8,543 bases of DNA, from assembly GCA_029879825.1 (NCBI GenBank), contig JAOUPL010000050.1, positions 1 through 8,543 on the forward strand. Reading direction: 5' to 3'. The notes below the pieces were generated by a model. That model was given only the letters and a program-made list of their open reading frames with translations. It searched no databases and was not told the DNA's origin. The position numbers and the translations under genes are program-made. Below, piece by piece: positions 1-6,479 of this stretch (position 1 is its first letter; every line of letters starts with the position of its first letter). This stretch comes from Candidatus Bathyarchaeota archaeon. GTDB lineage: Archaea > Thermoproteota > Bathyarchaeia > Bathyarchaeales > Bathyarchaeaceae.

Positions 1-1181
1 AGGGTGGCGTCTACAGTGTTGTAAATCGGCGTGTCTCCAGCTCTGTCTGGAAATCGATTTGGGATAATGCCATTATGACAATAGCGCTTGAACGTCAACA
101 AGATTTCTCTTGCGTCCTCAAATCTTCCCGTGACAAGCGTCAGCCCGGGCAGCGAAATCAGTGAGTCCCTTCCCCAGTCTTCAAACCAGTGGTAGCCAGC
201 GATCACTGTTTTCTTCTTGGTTGACTCTCTGTTCACAAGAAAAGAATCCGTAGCTAGGATGAGCCACTTTAACCAGTCTTTGATTTCGAGGTCAACGTAG
301 CGTTCTTGAAACTTTGTTAACAAACCTTTTCGGCGCTCTATTTCTTGACAGTATGAAGCGTCTAAGGTTTCTGGTTCTTTGTGAATGGATGAAAAGATGT
401 TTTGGGCTTCGTTCTCGTTTTTGCCCGCCACTGCAATGACATAAAATTTCTTTCTCTCTTTGGAAGCAACAAGAAATTCAAACCATCCGGGTCGAAAACA
501 ATCGTCGATACAGCTTTCTCCTCGGGAGGCATCTACTGTGAAGTATATTTCTTCAACCCATCTGCCCTCCTCTACAAAAAATCCTCGATTGCTCGAAGAG
601 AAGATAAGAGCTGAAAGCGGAACGGATGGCTGGATGATCATCCCTTGTTCGAATGGTTTCTGAATAAAATTCCAACCCAAGTTGTCTTTGTCCGTTACGT
701 TATGAAAGTGCCTAGAATTTACCAGCGGAGAGATGCGGATGGATGCCTTTTCTTCATTGGGGTTAAAGGCGTCGTAGATTACTATGGTTGCGTTTTTGCC
801 GTAGGGCATGAAAATCGTTTTCTGAAGACGAACTCCGTGCACAACATATTTGTAGGTTGGAAATGGGTCAAGTGAGAAGTCGAGGAGAAAACGGTAACCT
901 TCGGGGCTTATGCCATGCTTGAACTCCTTTGATCCAAGCATGTGGGTTTCATTTCCAATCCGTATCTCCTCATCAAGCTTGGTGAACAGAACCCATCGAT
1001 CTACTGGCGGGTTAAAGGCGGCAACTAGGAGACCGTGATATTTTCGAGTGTTGATTCCCAAGACGGTTGACGAAGCGTATCCGCCTATGCCGTTGGTTAC
1101 GAGCCATTCTCTTCGAACAGCTTCATCGAAGTCTGAAAGGACATTTTGTTCAAGATGTATTCTAGGCAAATCCATCTTCAT
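1..1181 (-). CDS. Glycogen debranching enzyme (amylo-alpha-1,6-glucosidase), archaeal type; 3' end beyond the window
   Basis: The first 393 codons are present and open throughout; the rest lies beyond the left edge. The predicted enzyme hydrolyses alpha-1,6 branch points of glycogen-like glucans in the cytoplasm. I translated it by hand. An N-terminal debranching domain shows REWLVTNGIGGYASST (residues 24-39) and NTRKYHGLLV (44-53). The start of the catalytic (alpha/alpha)6 GDE_C domain shows the conserved GYHWFEDWGRDS block, with EDWGRDS at 334-340, then NTVDAT with D391 at the edge. These blocks are typical of archaeal and bacterial amylo-alpha-1,6-glucosidases. The ATG at 1181 is 12 bp after the stop of the DUF89 gene, so the two are probably cotranscribed. 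A second in-frame ATG lies two codons later, and neither has a strong Shine-Dalgarno site. Family assignment is secure; exact substrate preference is inferred. Confidence 0.93.
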   Translation of the reverse strand, partial: MKMDLPRIHLEQNVLSDFDEAVRREWLVTNGIGGYASSTVLGINTRKYHGLLVAAFNPPVDRWVLFTKLDEEIRIGNETHMLGSKEFKHGISPEGYRFLLDFSLDPFPTYKYVVHGVRLQKTIFMPYGKNATIVIYDAFNPNEEKASIRISPLVNSRHFHNVTDKDNLGWNFIQKPFEQGMIIQPSVPLSALIFSSSNRGFFVEEGRWVEEIYFTVDASRGESCIDDCFRPGWFEFLVASKERKKFYVIAVAGKNENEAQNIFSSIHKEPETLDASYCQEIERRKGLLTKFQERYVDLEIKDWLKWLILATDSFLVNRESTKKKTVIAGYHWFEDWGRDSLISLPGLTLVTGRFEDAREILLTFKRYCHNGIIPNRFPDRAGDTPIYNTVDAT

Positions 1182-1193
1182 TGCATCCAGCGT

Positions 1194-2075
1194 TTAAAGC
1201 ATTAACTTGGCGACGTTTTTTCCTATACTTACCTTAAAGAAGTTAGCGACTGTACTACATTTTGTCCGCAACAGTAAAGCGTGTGGAACTGGTAGTTGGC
1301 GTTCTGTGAGAGTCTCGGCGTATCCCATGCCTTTTGCCACCACAAAGTCAGCTGAGTCATAAACTTTTAGAAACTCCTCCGAGCATTCGTTGAGGATCAA
1401 ACCAACAGCATCCGTACCTGTAGTAATTATTTCATCTGCCACCTCATGTATACCGACGTATTTCGCGTCTTCCATAGTGGCGTCGTTAAGTACGGGATTG
1501 CCCTTGACCGCGACTGTGACGCGTGGCCCCAGTTTTTTCAGTTCTTGAACAAGCAGCGTGTCGAATGCTATTTCTCCAGCGTTGTCGGCTAAGTAAAAAA
1601 TGCGTTTCGCCTTCTCGGCTTTGTTGAAAATTTGGGGGATTTCGTCGACGGCTAGGTCCTCTTCAGCTCCCTGAATGAGTGTCTTGAGGTCCGTAAATTT
1701 GAAGGGGTTGTCTGGAATGTCGAATTCCATGATGTTGCCGACGATGGAACAAAGACAAGCTTTTCTAAATTTTAACTCCGTCGAGGATTCGTTTGAGACC
1801 AGATTTTTCGCCAGCGGAAGGAATTCCAAAGCCTTTTGATTGCTGATCTGCTTCCTTTTCGCGTAGGGATCAGGGTTGCCAGTTATCTTCCTTATGAGCC
1901 TGTCCCTTTTTGTGCCCAAATATGCGGGATTCGCTGTTGGTGTGAATTCTTCATCCAAGAAACGTAGGAGAGAGGACATAGCCTTAAATTGGAGGGAGCG
2001 ATCGTTTGTTACTTCTTGGATTTCCATATAGCCGCGGTGAAGAATGCAGGAGGCGCATCTGATTTCAACCTTCAA
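1194..2075 (-). CDS. DUF89 / ARMT1-like metal-dependent phosphatase (damage-control phosphatase family)
   Basis: This 293-residue protein belongs to the DUF89 family, metal-dependent phosphatases that characterised members use to hydrolyse damaged or unwanted sugar phosphates and cofactor phosphates. Visible hallmarks are the N-terminal CxxC (C7, C10) typical of the prokaryotic subfamily, the RKAC segment around 104-107, the metal-site motif LADNAGEIAFD (D164, N165), KGNPVLNDAT (191-200) followed by D203, and the D243-to-K248 stretch in SADFVVAKGMG. The length is normal for the archaeal subfamily. The start is TTG at 2075, 11 bp after the isomerase stop. No in-frame ATG precedes the CxxC motif and the family normally begins just before it, so TTG is favoured even though the Shine-Dalgarno match (AGGGAT) is weak. 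Its position between triosephosphate isomerase and a debranching enzyme suggests a sugar-phosphate substrate; that is inference. Confidence 0.88.
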   Translation of the reverse strand: MKVEIRCASCILHRGYMEIQEVTNDRSLQFKAMSSLLRFLDEEFTPTANPAYLGTKRDRLIRKITGNPDPYAKRKQISNQKALEFLPLAKNLVSNESSTELKFRKACLCSIVGNIMEFDIPDNPFKFTDLKTLIQGAEEDLAVDEIPQIFNKAEKAKRIFYLADNAGEIAFDTLLVQELKKLGPRVTVAVKGNPVLNDATMEDAKYVGIHEVADEIITTGTDAVGLILNECSEEFLKVYDSADFVVAKGMGYAETLTERQLPVPHALLLRTKCSTVANFFKVSIGKNVAKLML

Positions 2076-2086
2076 TTGTCAATCCC

Positions 2087-2776
2087 TTAGGCTTTTGTTA
2101 TAGATTCTGCAAATTCTAGCAGCACCTTATATGGGTCTTTCGCTTTTACAACACCGCTAGCCACCAAAACCCCTTCAGTGCCAAGCCTTAAAGCAGCAGC
2201 CACATCCTCGCCCCTTGTTATTCCCGCCCCACAAAGAATCACTACGTCAGGGTTAATACGCTTGACAAGGTCAACTGTACCCGAAACCACCTCAGGCTTA
2301 GCCTTAGAAACAGGAATTCCTGTTCCAATCAGTTCAGGAGGCTCTACGGCGATCATATTTGGTTTAAGAGCGGTTGCTGCTGCGCTTACGGCGGCATTGT
2401 TAGTGCACACCACTGAAAGTAAGTCGGATTCGCGTGCCCTTGTGATGGTGGCGTCAATTTCTGCTAGTTTTAATCGCCTTTCCGAGTGGTTGATCAGCGT
2501 TCCAACGGCTCCCCTCTCCCTTACTGCCTCGGGAAGAATGTGACCTGTGAAGCTGCCGGGTGCTATCGGGTCAATGTGTTGTGCAAACACAGGAATCGAC
2601 GCGGTGCTGGCGATGGACGCTATGTCTACAAACTGGGGGGCTATGCCGATGCAAACCTCGGTTTCTAGGCTTATTTTTTCTGCAGTTTTGGCGAGTTTTT
2701 CAGCTTTTCTACCGGTGGCTTCAGAATAGGTTTTGAAGTTCACGAGAATGAGGGGAGTGCGAATTTTGGTCAACAT
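2087..2776 (-). CDS. tpiA: Triosephosphate isomerase, archaeal type
   Basis: This cytoplasmic enzyme interconverts dihydroxyacetone phosphate and glyceraldehyde 3-phosphate in glycolysis and gluconeogenesis. At 229 residues it matches the short archaeal class; bacterial enzymes are about 250. The (beta/alpha)8 catalytic residues are visible: N13 and K15 in NFKTY, H97 in INHSER, and E145 in AVEPPE. The active-site loop GTGIPVSKAKPE (151-162) and the phosphate-binding CGAGI (182-186) and LVASGVV (204-210) segments follow. GGAGG at 2780-2784 lies only 3 nt before the ATG. The second codon is TTG at the more usual 6-nt spacing, so the real start could be one codon later. It appears to be the first gene of a three-gene operon with the DUF89 phosphatase and debranching enzyme downstream. 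Confidence 0.96.
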   Translation of the reverse strand: MLTKIRTPLILVNFKTYSEATGRKAEKLAKTAEKISLETEVCIGIAPQFVDIASIASTASIPVFAQHIDPIAPGSFTGHILPEAVRERGAVGTLINHSERRLKLAEIDATITRARESDLLSVVCTNNAAVSAAATALKPNMIAVEPPELIGTGIPVSKAKPEVVSGTVDLVKRINPDVVILCGAGITRGEDVAAALRLGTEGVLVASGVVKAKDPYKVLLEFAESITKA

Positions 2777-2806
2777 GATCCTCCGCTTATAGCGTATGCC
2801 TTAAGA

Positions 2807-2813
2807 ATTAAAA
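2807..2813 (-). promoter_or_regulatory. Candidate TATA box for the tpiA operon
   Basis: Read on the minus strand the sequence is TTTTAAT, about 34 bp before the tpiA ATG, in the 92-bp gap after the aminotransferase. Archaeal initiation about 25 bp downstream would give a short leader carrying the GGAGG site. The match to an archaeal TATA element is moderate, and readthrough from the upstream gene is possible. Confidence 0.4.
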
Positions 2814-2868
2814 GTGTTTGTTCTAGGTTTGAAATGCGCTCCACAGGTTCACGCTGTAGAATAAAAAC

Positions 2869-3969
2869 TCACCTGCGGATGGGTTCGAAACGGTCTAAGG
2901 CTCTGCCTACAAACTTAAGGCCTTCACGCAGTTCGTCTGTGCTCCATCCGAACCCAATTCTGAAGTGACTTTCAATATCGAAGCATTTTCCTGGCGCTAC
3001 AAATATCTTGTAGTCCTCTGCCAACAACTTGCATAACTCGGTTGAAGTAACGTTTCTGTAGAATCTTGGAAACGTAACTAGACTCCCTCCCGGTGGAACC
3101 AAATCGACGTCATCACGAGTCCCTACCCACTTCATCACTATTTCAAGGTTGGTTTCTGCAATTTTTTCTGCTCGTGTTACGAGTTCTTGCTTTCTTTTCA
3201 ACGCAAGTTTTGAAAGGTGTTCACTTAATGTTGAATCGCAGATCGTCGTGTAACTTCTTATTTCTTTGGCAATGTCGATGATCGCTTTGTCTGCAACCAT
3301 CCATCCTATTCTGAGACCTGGAAGGCCGTGGAGTTTTGACATACTCGAGTTGCTGATGGCGTGGTCGCTGAGGGTTGCAGCGGGGGGCAATGGTTTGTGG
3401 GTGAACGAGAGTTCTCGGTAGATTTCGTCGGAGAGTAGGTAGATGTTATTGTCTTCAACTATTTCAACGATGCTTTTTAGCGTTTCCAGCGTTATAACCG
3501 ACCCTGTAGGATTATTTGGGTGGCTGATAACTATGAGTTTCGTCTTGGGTGTAACCATCTCATTGAGCTCATCAACGTTCAGTTTATAGTTATCCTCATA
3601 TCTGAGTCTAAGCAACTCAACTCTGCCCCCTAAAGCCCTAGGCACCTCGTACAGTTGCTGATAGTTGGGATGTTCAACGATGATGTGGTCCCCTTGTTGG
3701 ACTAAGGATGCAAATGCCACAAAATTGGCTTCTATACAACCGGTGGTAACCAAAATTTGATCTGGAGACAAACCTGGATAATCTCTTGCTATGAGCTCAC
3801 GTAGCTCCAGGTCCCCAAGCATATGACTGTAATTGAGTTTCAAACCGCTGAGGTCGGTGCCAAACCACTTCAAGTCAATTGGTAAGATTCCGCTTTCAGA
3901 AATGTTAATTCTACATTGAAGCTCATACTTTGCGAACCAGTCCTCCAAAGAGAAGGGTCTAAACTTCAA
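2869..3969 (-). CDS. Pyridoxal-phosphate-dependent class I/II aminotransferase, substrate unknown
   Basis: This 366-residue fold-type I PLP enzyme probably transfers or otherwise transforms an amino group on an amino or keto acid. Visible features are TTGCIEANF (75-83, cofactor phosphate region), Y103 in the stacking position, HPNNPTG with N153 (150-156), SDEIYR with D181 and Y184 contacting the PLP ring, the Schiff-base lysine K212 in SSMSKLHGLPGLRIGW with R220, and the substrate-carboxylate arginine candidate R337 in HFRIGFG. The motif pattern resembles the branch often annotated as aspartate aminotransferase or capreomycidine-synthase-like, but the substrate cannot be read from sequence. 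Start is TTG at 3969: an in-frame TAA sits two codons upstream, and GAGGT lies 8 nt before it. It has its own promoter and appears monocistronic. Confidence 0.92.
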   Translation of the reverse strand: MKFRPFSLEDWFAKYELQCRINISESGILPIDLKWFGTDLSGLKLNYSHMLGDLELRELIARDYPGLSPDQILVTTGCIEANFVAFASLVQQGDHIIVEHPNYQQLYEVPRALGGRVELLRLRYEDNYKLNVDELNEMVTPKTKLIVISHPNNPTGSVITLETLKSIVEIVEDNNIYLLSDEIYRELSFTHKPLPPAATLSDHAISNSSMSKLHGLPGLRIGWMVADKAIIDIAKEIRSYTTICDSTLSEHLSKLALKRKQELVTRAEKIAETNLEIVMKWVGTRDDVDLVPPGGSLVTFPRFYRNVTSTELCKLLAEDYKIFVAPGKCFDIESHFRIGFGWSTDELREGLKFVGRALDRFEPIRR

Positions 3970-3977
3970 GTTTTACT

Positions 3978-3982
3978 ACCTC
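3978..3982 (-). promoter_or_regulatory. Ribosome-binding site that supports the TTG start of the aminotransferase
   Basis: GAGGT on the minus strand lies 8 nt before TTG at 3969. Together with the in-frame stop at 3975-3973 it excludes a longer protein and supports the non-AUG start. Confidence 0.7.
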
Positions 3983-4020
3983 AGTCGGTAGATAGGAGAT
4001 GCCGAACTATTAATGACTTC

Positions 4021-4028
4021 TTATATTT
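4021..4028 (-). promoter_or_regulatory. TATA box of the aminotransferase gene
   Basis: The minus strand reads AAATATAA, preceded by purine-rich GAAGAA that could act as a BRE. It lies about 52-59 bp before the TTG start. Initiation about 25 bp downstream would give a leader of about 30 nt containing the GAGGT site. Confidence 0.6.
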
Positions 4029-4057
4029 TCTTCGACCTGTATTACGGCAGAGTTCAA

Positions 4058-4093
4058 TCCGCCTTATTTGGCAAAGACAAAGTTTACGGCGGA
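4058..4093. repeat. Inverted repeat between ABCE1 and the aminotransferase
   Basis: TCCGCC at 4058-4063 is matched by GGCGGA at 4088-4093 across a 24-nt spacer. It lies just upstream of the aminotransferase TATA box and downstream of the ABCE1 stop, so it could be an operator or a hairpin in the ABCE1 3' UTR. No T-run follows it, and six-base arms at this spacing can arise by chance. Confidence 0.3.
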
Positions 4094-4136
4094 GCACATC
4101 GTTGAAAGAATGACTGTGCAACGGGATACTGGCAAA

Positions 4137-5936
4137 CTATTTTTCTTTCGGCGAAATAGGCACGTAATAGTGTTCTCCGATTTTTTTCTGGTGCCTATCC
4201 AGCTTGGACCCTTCTTTGTTTACTCTCGGTCTTTTGGTTACTAGGTCCCTTCTGAAGGTGATTTCCATATCCTTTAGGAAGTTGTTCATTCCCTTTCGAA
4301 GGTTTGTGGGCGGGTTGGCAACGCCGTAGATTCCAGGCTCTCCAGCGAAGATCATGAGGCGATCTGCAATGAAATCCTGCGTCACTACATCGTGTTCTAC
4401 TACGAAAGCTGTTACGTTTCGGCTCTCAACTACTCGCCGGATGATTCGAGCCATAGAGAGTCTCTCCTCAACATCTAGGTAGGCGCTTGGTTCGTCGAGA
4501 AGATACAGCTCTGCTTTTCGGGAAAGGCAGGCGGCGATAGCAACTTTTTGAAGCTCTCCTCCGCTAAGTTCGGTTACGTCTCGGTCAAGAATAGGCTGCA
4601 CTTTGAGGGGTTGCAGAATTTGGCTTTGATACCAGCTGGTTTCAAAATCTTCTTTGGCTATGTCTCTTAATAGTCCTTCAACGGTTCCTCCGTACTCCGC
4701 CGAAATGTATTGGGGTTTATAACTTACGGTCAATCCATATTGCGTAGAAGCTTCTCCTGAGTCTGCTTTCTCGATTCCAGCAAGGAGCTTCACGAAAGTG
4801 GTTTTTCCAATCCCGTTGGGTCCCAATATCCCAATGACTTCGCCCTGTTTTGCCTCTCCAGGCACTGCTGACAACGCAAACTCTTCGTAAGACTTCTTCA
4901 TTCCATTCCATTTCAGCATTGTTTCGCCGGCCACCAAGCTGGTGGCTGGAGGCTTCACGTGGAAGAGGATTGCGTCCTCTCTGAAGCGAATGTTTTCGTC
5001 AGGAATGAAGCCTTGTAGGTATATGTTGATGCCCACTCTCACTCCATGAACGTGTGAAACAATCCCGTAAACTCCTGGGGCTCCGTAAAAAACACAAATT
5101 TGATCGGATAAGTAGTCGAGAATTGCGAGGTCATGCTCCGCTACAATCACGGTTTTTCCTTCTTTACTAAGGCTTCGAATGGCTCTAGCAGCTTGAAGAC
5201 GCTGCTTCACATCCAAGTAGCTGGAAGGTTCGTCGAAGAGGTAAACATCTGCTTCTCGGCAAATCGTGGCGGCGATGGCAACTGTCTGGAGTTCTCCTCC
5301 GCTCAAAACCTCTAGAGTGCGGTCCCAAACTGGTTTGAGCTGAAGCCGCTCGGTGATGGGTCCCAGCTTGTCCCGTTCGTCAACTTTTTCAAGTAGGTCC
5401 CCAACCTTACCTGAAACTACGCGAGGAATCTTGTCTACGTACTGTGGTTTGTGCACAACCTTCAGTTTATCATCACTTAGTTTCTGAAAATATTCTTGAA
5501 GGGTTGAGCCTCGGAAATGTTGGATGAGCTGAGGCCAGTCGGGTGGTTCCTTGTAGTTTCCCATGTTCAGTTTGATTTCTCCGGAAAGGATCTTTAGGGC
5601 GGTGGTTTTTCCGATGCCGTTTTGACCTAGGAGTCCAAGAACAACGCCTGAGGAGGGTGTTGGGAGGCGGAAAAGCTTGAAGGTATTTGGACCAAATCGA
5701 TGACTACATTCCTCTTCCAGTTCGTCTGGCAGATTGACGATAGAGAGAGCGTCGAAGGGGCATTTTTTGACGCAGATGCCGCATCCTACGCAGAGGGTTT
5801 CCACAATCAGTGGCATATCTTTTTCGAAGCGAATGGCTTCTATCTTGTTTCTTACAGGAGGGCAAAAGCGATAGCAAGGTCTACCGCAACGCTTGGGTTT
5901 GCATCGGTCTTCGTCAAGAACGGCAATTCGAACCAT
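4137..5936 (-). CDS. ABCE1/Rli1 ribosome-recycling ATPase
   Basis: ABCE1 splits ribosomal subunits after termination using ATP and contacts the small subunit through Fe-S clusters. The 599-residue protein has the full architecture. The N-terminal ferredoxin-like domain has C12, C17, C21, C25 and C49, C52, C55, C59. NBD1 has Walker A GQNGIGKTT (104-112), signature LSGGELQ (211-217), Walker B with E236 and H268. NBD2 has Walker A GPNGIGKTT (372-380), signature LSGGELQ (457-463), E482 and H515. The SSYLD and SAYLD segments after each Walker B are also typical. The insertion around 141-155 matches the helix-loop-helix of NBD1. No key residue is missing. ATG at 5936 has AGGTG at 5948-5952, 11 nt upstream. 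It is transcribed divergently from tupA. A 57-codon ORF upstream overlaps its first codons. Confidence 0.98.
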   Translation of the reverse strand: MVRIAVLDEDRCKPKRCGRPCYRFCPPVRNKIEAIRFEKDMPLIVETLCVGCGICVKKCPFDALSIVNLPDELEEECSHRFGPNTFKLFRLPTPSSGVVLGLLGQNGIGKTTALKILSGEIKLNMGNYKEPPDWPQLIQHFRGSTLQEYFQKLSDDKLKVVHKPQYVDKIPRVVSGKVGDLLEKVDERDKLGPITERLQLKPVWDRTLEVLSGGELQTVAIAATICREADVYLFDEPSSYLDVKQRLQAARAIRSLSKEGKTVIVAEHDLAILDYLSDQICVFYGAPGVYGIVSHVHGVRVGINIYLQGFIPDENIRFREDAILFHVKPPATSLVAGETMLKWNGMKKSYEEFALSAVPGEAKQGEVIGILGPNGIGKTTFVKLLAGIEKADSGEASTQYGLTVSYKPQYISAEYGGTVEGLLRDIAKEDFETSWYQSQILQPLKVQPILDRDVTELSGGELQKVAIAACLSRKAELYLLDEPSAYLDVEERLSMARIIRRVVESRNVTAFVVEHDVVTQDFIADRLMIFAGEPGIYGVANPPTNLRKGMNNFLKDMEITFRRDLVTKRPRVNKEGSKLDRHQKKIGEHYYVPISPKEK

Positions 5937-6087
5937 GTTTTTCCATGCACCTATTCAATGTAAGATTAGTGATGGAGAATAATAAACTTAAATCTCTTAA
6001 CTGAGCAAAAACGGTTCGCCAAAAGTTAGAGTAGAAAGACAAGGGTGCGCAATTATTCTGGGAAAGCCACCATTCTTCTTTCTCCAT
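5914..6087 (-). CDS. Candidate 57-residue small protein or leader ORF overlapping the ABCE1 start
   Basis: An ATG at 6087 follows GGAGGTG (6095-6101) by 7 nt of A-rich spacer, the best Shine-Dalgarno site in the window. The frame stays open for 57 codons and ends with TGA at 5914, overlapping ABCE1 by 23 nt in another frame. The peptide begins MEKEEWWLSQ, holds three cysteines (13, 47, 55) and three tryptophans (7, 8, 23), and has a hydrophobic middle around 29-42. I do not recognise it. Against it, the AT-rich stretch I would call the ABCE1 TATA box lies inside it, and the composition is not clearly protein-like. If real it could be a separate small protein, or a leader ORF whose translation affects ABCE1. 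Confidence 0.33.
   Translation of the reverse strand: MEKEEWWLSQNNCAPLSFYSNFWRTVFAQLRDLSLLFSITNLTLNRCMEKHGSNCRS
5979..5993 (-). promoter_or_regulatory. Candidate TATA region of the ABCE1 gene
   Basis: The minus strand reads ATTTAAGTTTATTAT, containing two possible TATA cores (TTTAAG and TTTATTAT). Initiation about 25 bp downstream falls at about 5957-5964. That gives a 20-28 nt leader with AGGTG at 5948-5952 just inside it. Confidence 0.45.
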
Positions 6088-6132
6088 TTGTTTTCACCTC
6101 CTTTATCGTGTTGGTTTTCAATCATTTTTCTA

Positions 6133-6147
6133 GTCAAATCCTTTGAC
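6133..6147. promoter_or_regulatory. Palindrome GTCAAA-TCC-TTTGAC, possible operator
   Basis: Perfect six-base arms flank a 3-nt centre, a geometry suited to a dimeric DNA-binding protein. The same half-sites occur around the predicted tupA start (6479-6484 and 6495-6500). On the plus strand CCTTTTTG follows, which mimics a weak terminator, but no gene on that strand ends here. Confidence 0.3.
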
Positions 6148-6223
6148 CCTTTTTGAACAGGTCTATACTGTAATTGTGGGTGTCTATTTTTGATGGCACT
6201 CACTGAGGGGGCACATCAAAAAG

Positions 6224-6234
6224 AATAAATATAG
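6224..6234. promoter_or_regulatory. AT-rich TATA element readable on both strands
   Basis: The plus strand reads AATAAATATAG, and the minus strand reads CTATATTTATT. On the plus strand initiation about 25 bp from its centre falls at about 6255, the GGG at the base of the putative kink-turn RNA. On the minus strand it would start RNA near 6205, running toward the small ORF and ABCE1. Confidence 0.4.
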
Positions 6235-6247
6235 TGTTTTGTATTGG

Positions 6248-6324
6248 GTTTTTTGGGATGATGTGCGGCGACGGTTGGAGCCTTTGCTGTGACGTCTACA
6301 CTAACCTGCGCTGACCCAAGAAAC
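6248..6324 (+). ncRNA. Candidate kink-turn (box C/D-like) RNA
   Basis: GTTTTTTGGG (6248-6257) can pair fully with CCCAAGAAAC (6315-6324), allowing one G-U pair. Exactly inside this stem lie ATGATGT (6258-6264), differing from the C-box consensus RUGAUGA only at the last base, and CTGA (6311-6314), a perfect D box. The kink-turn contacts fit: G6260 with A6314, A6261 with G6313, U6262 with U6312, and G6263 paired with C6311. An inner helix GTGCGG / CCTGCGC (6263-6268 with 6305-6311, one bulge) continues, and GACG / CGTC (6270-6273, 6293-6296) may form a hairpin. Against a standard methylation guide, I see no convincing internal C'/D' pair with 12-nt spacing. It may instead be another L7Ae-binding RNA, or chance. 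No terminator is obvious. Confidence 0.35.
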
Positions 6325-6453
6325 TTGATGGTTACCTTTCACGTCCCGATTCGGCAAGAATGTTAGGGGCATTTCAAAGAAAACTAGCGGATCTAAATTA
6401 GGCGCTTTTTCTGCGGGCGATGGTGCCAGAAATAAACTGAGGTTCTCATAGAG

Positions 6454-6479
6454 AATGCCGTTACATATATATGGGCATT
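6454..6479. promoter_or_regulatory. Inverted repeat bracketing the tupA TATA box
   Basis: AATGCC (6454-6459) and GGCATT (6474-6479) are perfect arms separated by 14 nt that contain the TATA element. A protein bound here would block TBP, so a repressor operator is plausible. The arms precede the predicted transcript start, so an RNA hairpin role is unlikely. Confidence 0.4.
6463..6472 (+). promoter_or_regulatory. TATA box of the tup operon
   Basis: ACATATATAT lies about 50 bp before the tupA ATG. Initiation about 25 bp downstream falls near 6493, giving a leader of about 25 nt that carries the GAGGTG site at 6507-6512, 5 nt before the ATG. Confidence 0.6.

Noticed and set aside
402..875. Three plus-strand ORFs of 67-76 codons
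   Set aside because: They lie opposite the debranching-enzyme gene, whose minus-strand frame is continuous and matches conserved motifs.
2178..2543. A 121-codon plus-strand ORF
   Set aside because: It is antisense to triosephosphate isomerase, whose catalytic residues are intact; the peptide is low-complexity and has no ribosome-binding site.
6133..6154. Hairpin plus CCTTTTTG on the plus strand as an intrinsic terminator
   Set aside because: The stem is only six A/T-rich base pairs and no plus-strand gene ends upstream; an operator reading is more reasonable.
5997..6203. A 68-codon minus-strand ORF starting with GTG, about 26 bp from the AT element and so potentially leaderless
   Set aside because: It has no Shine-Dalgarno site, a composition that looks like translated noncoding DNA, and overlaps the better-supported small ORF in another frame.
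6265..6310. Assigning specific 2'-O-methylation guide sequences within the putative RNA
   Set aside because: No internal D' box and only a poor C' match (GTGACGT, 6289-6295) were found, so guide boundaries cannot be set.
6401..6432. Hairpin upstream of tupA (GGCGC with GTGCC, or TTTCTG with CAGAAA) as a metal riboswitch
   Set aside because: The two stems are mutually exclusive and short, the region lies upstream of the predicted tupA transcript start, and I recognise no riboswitch core.
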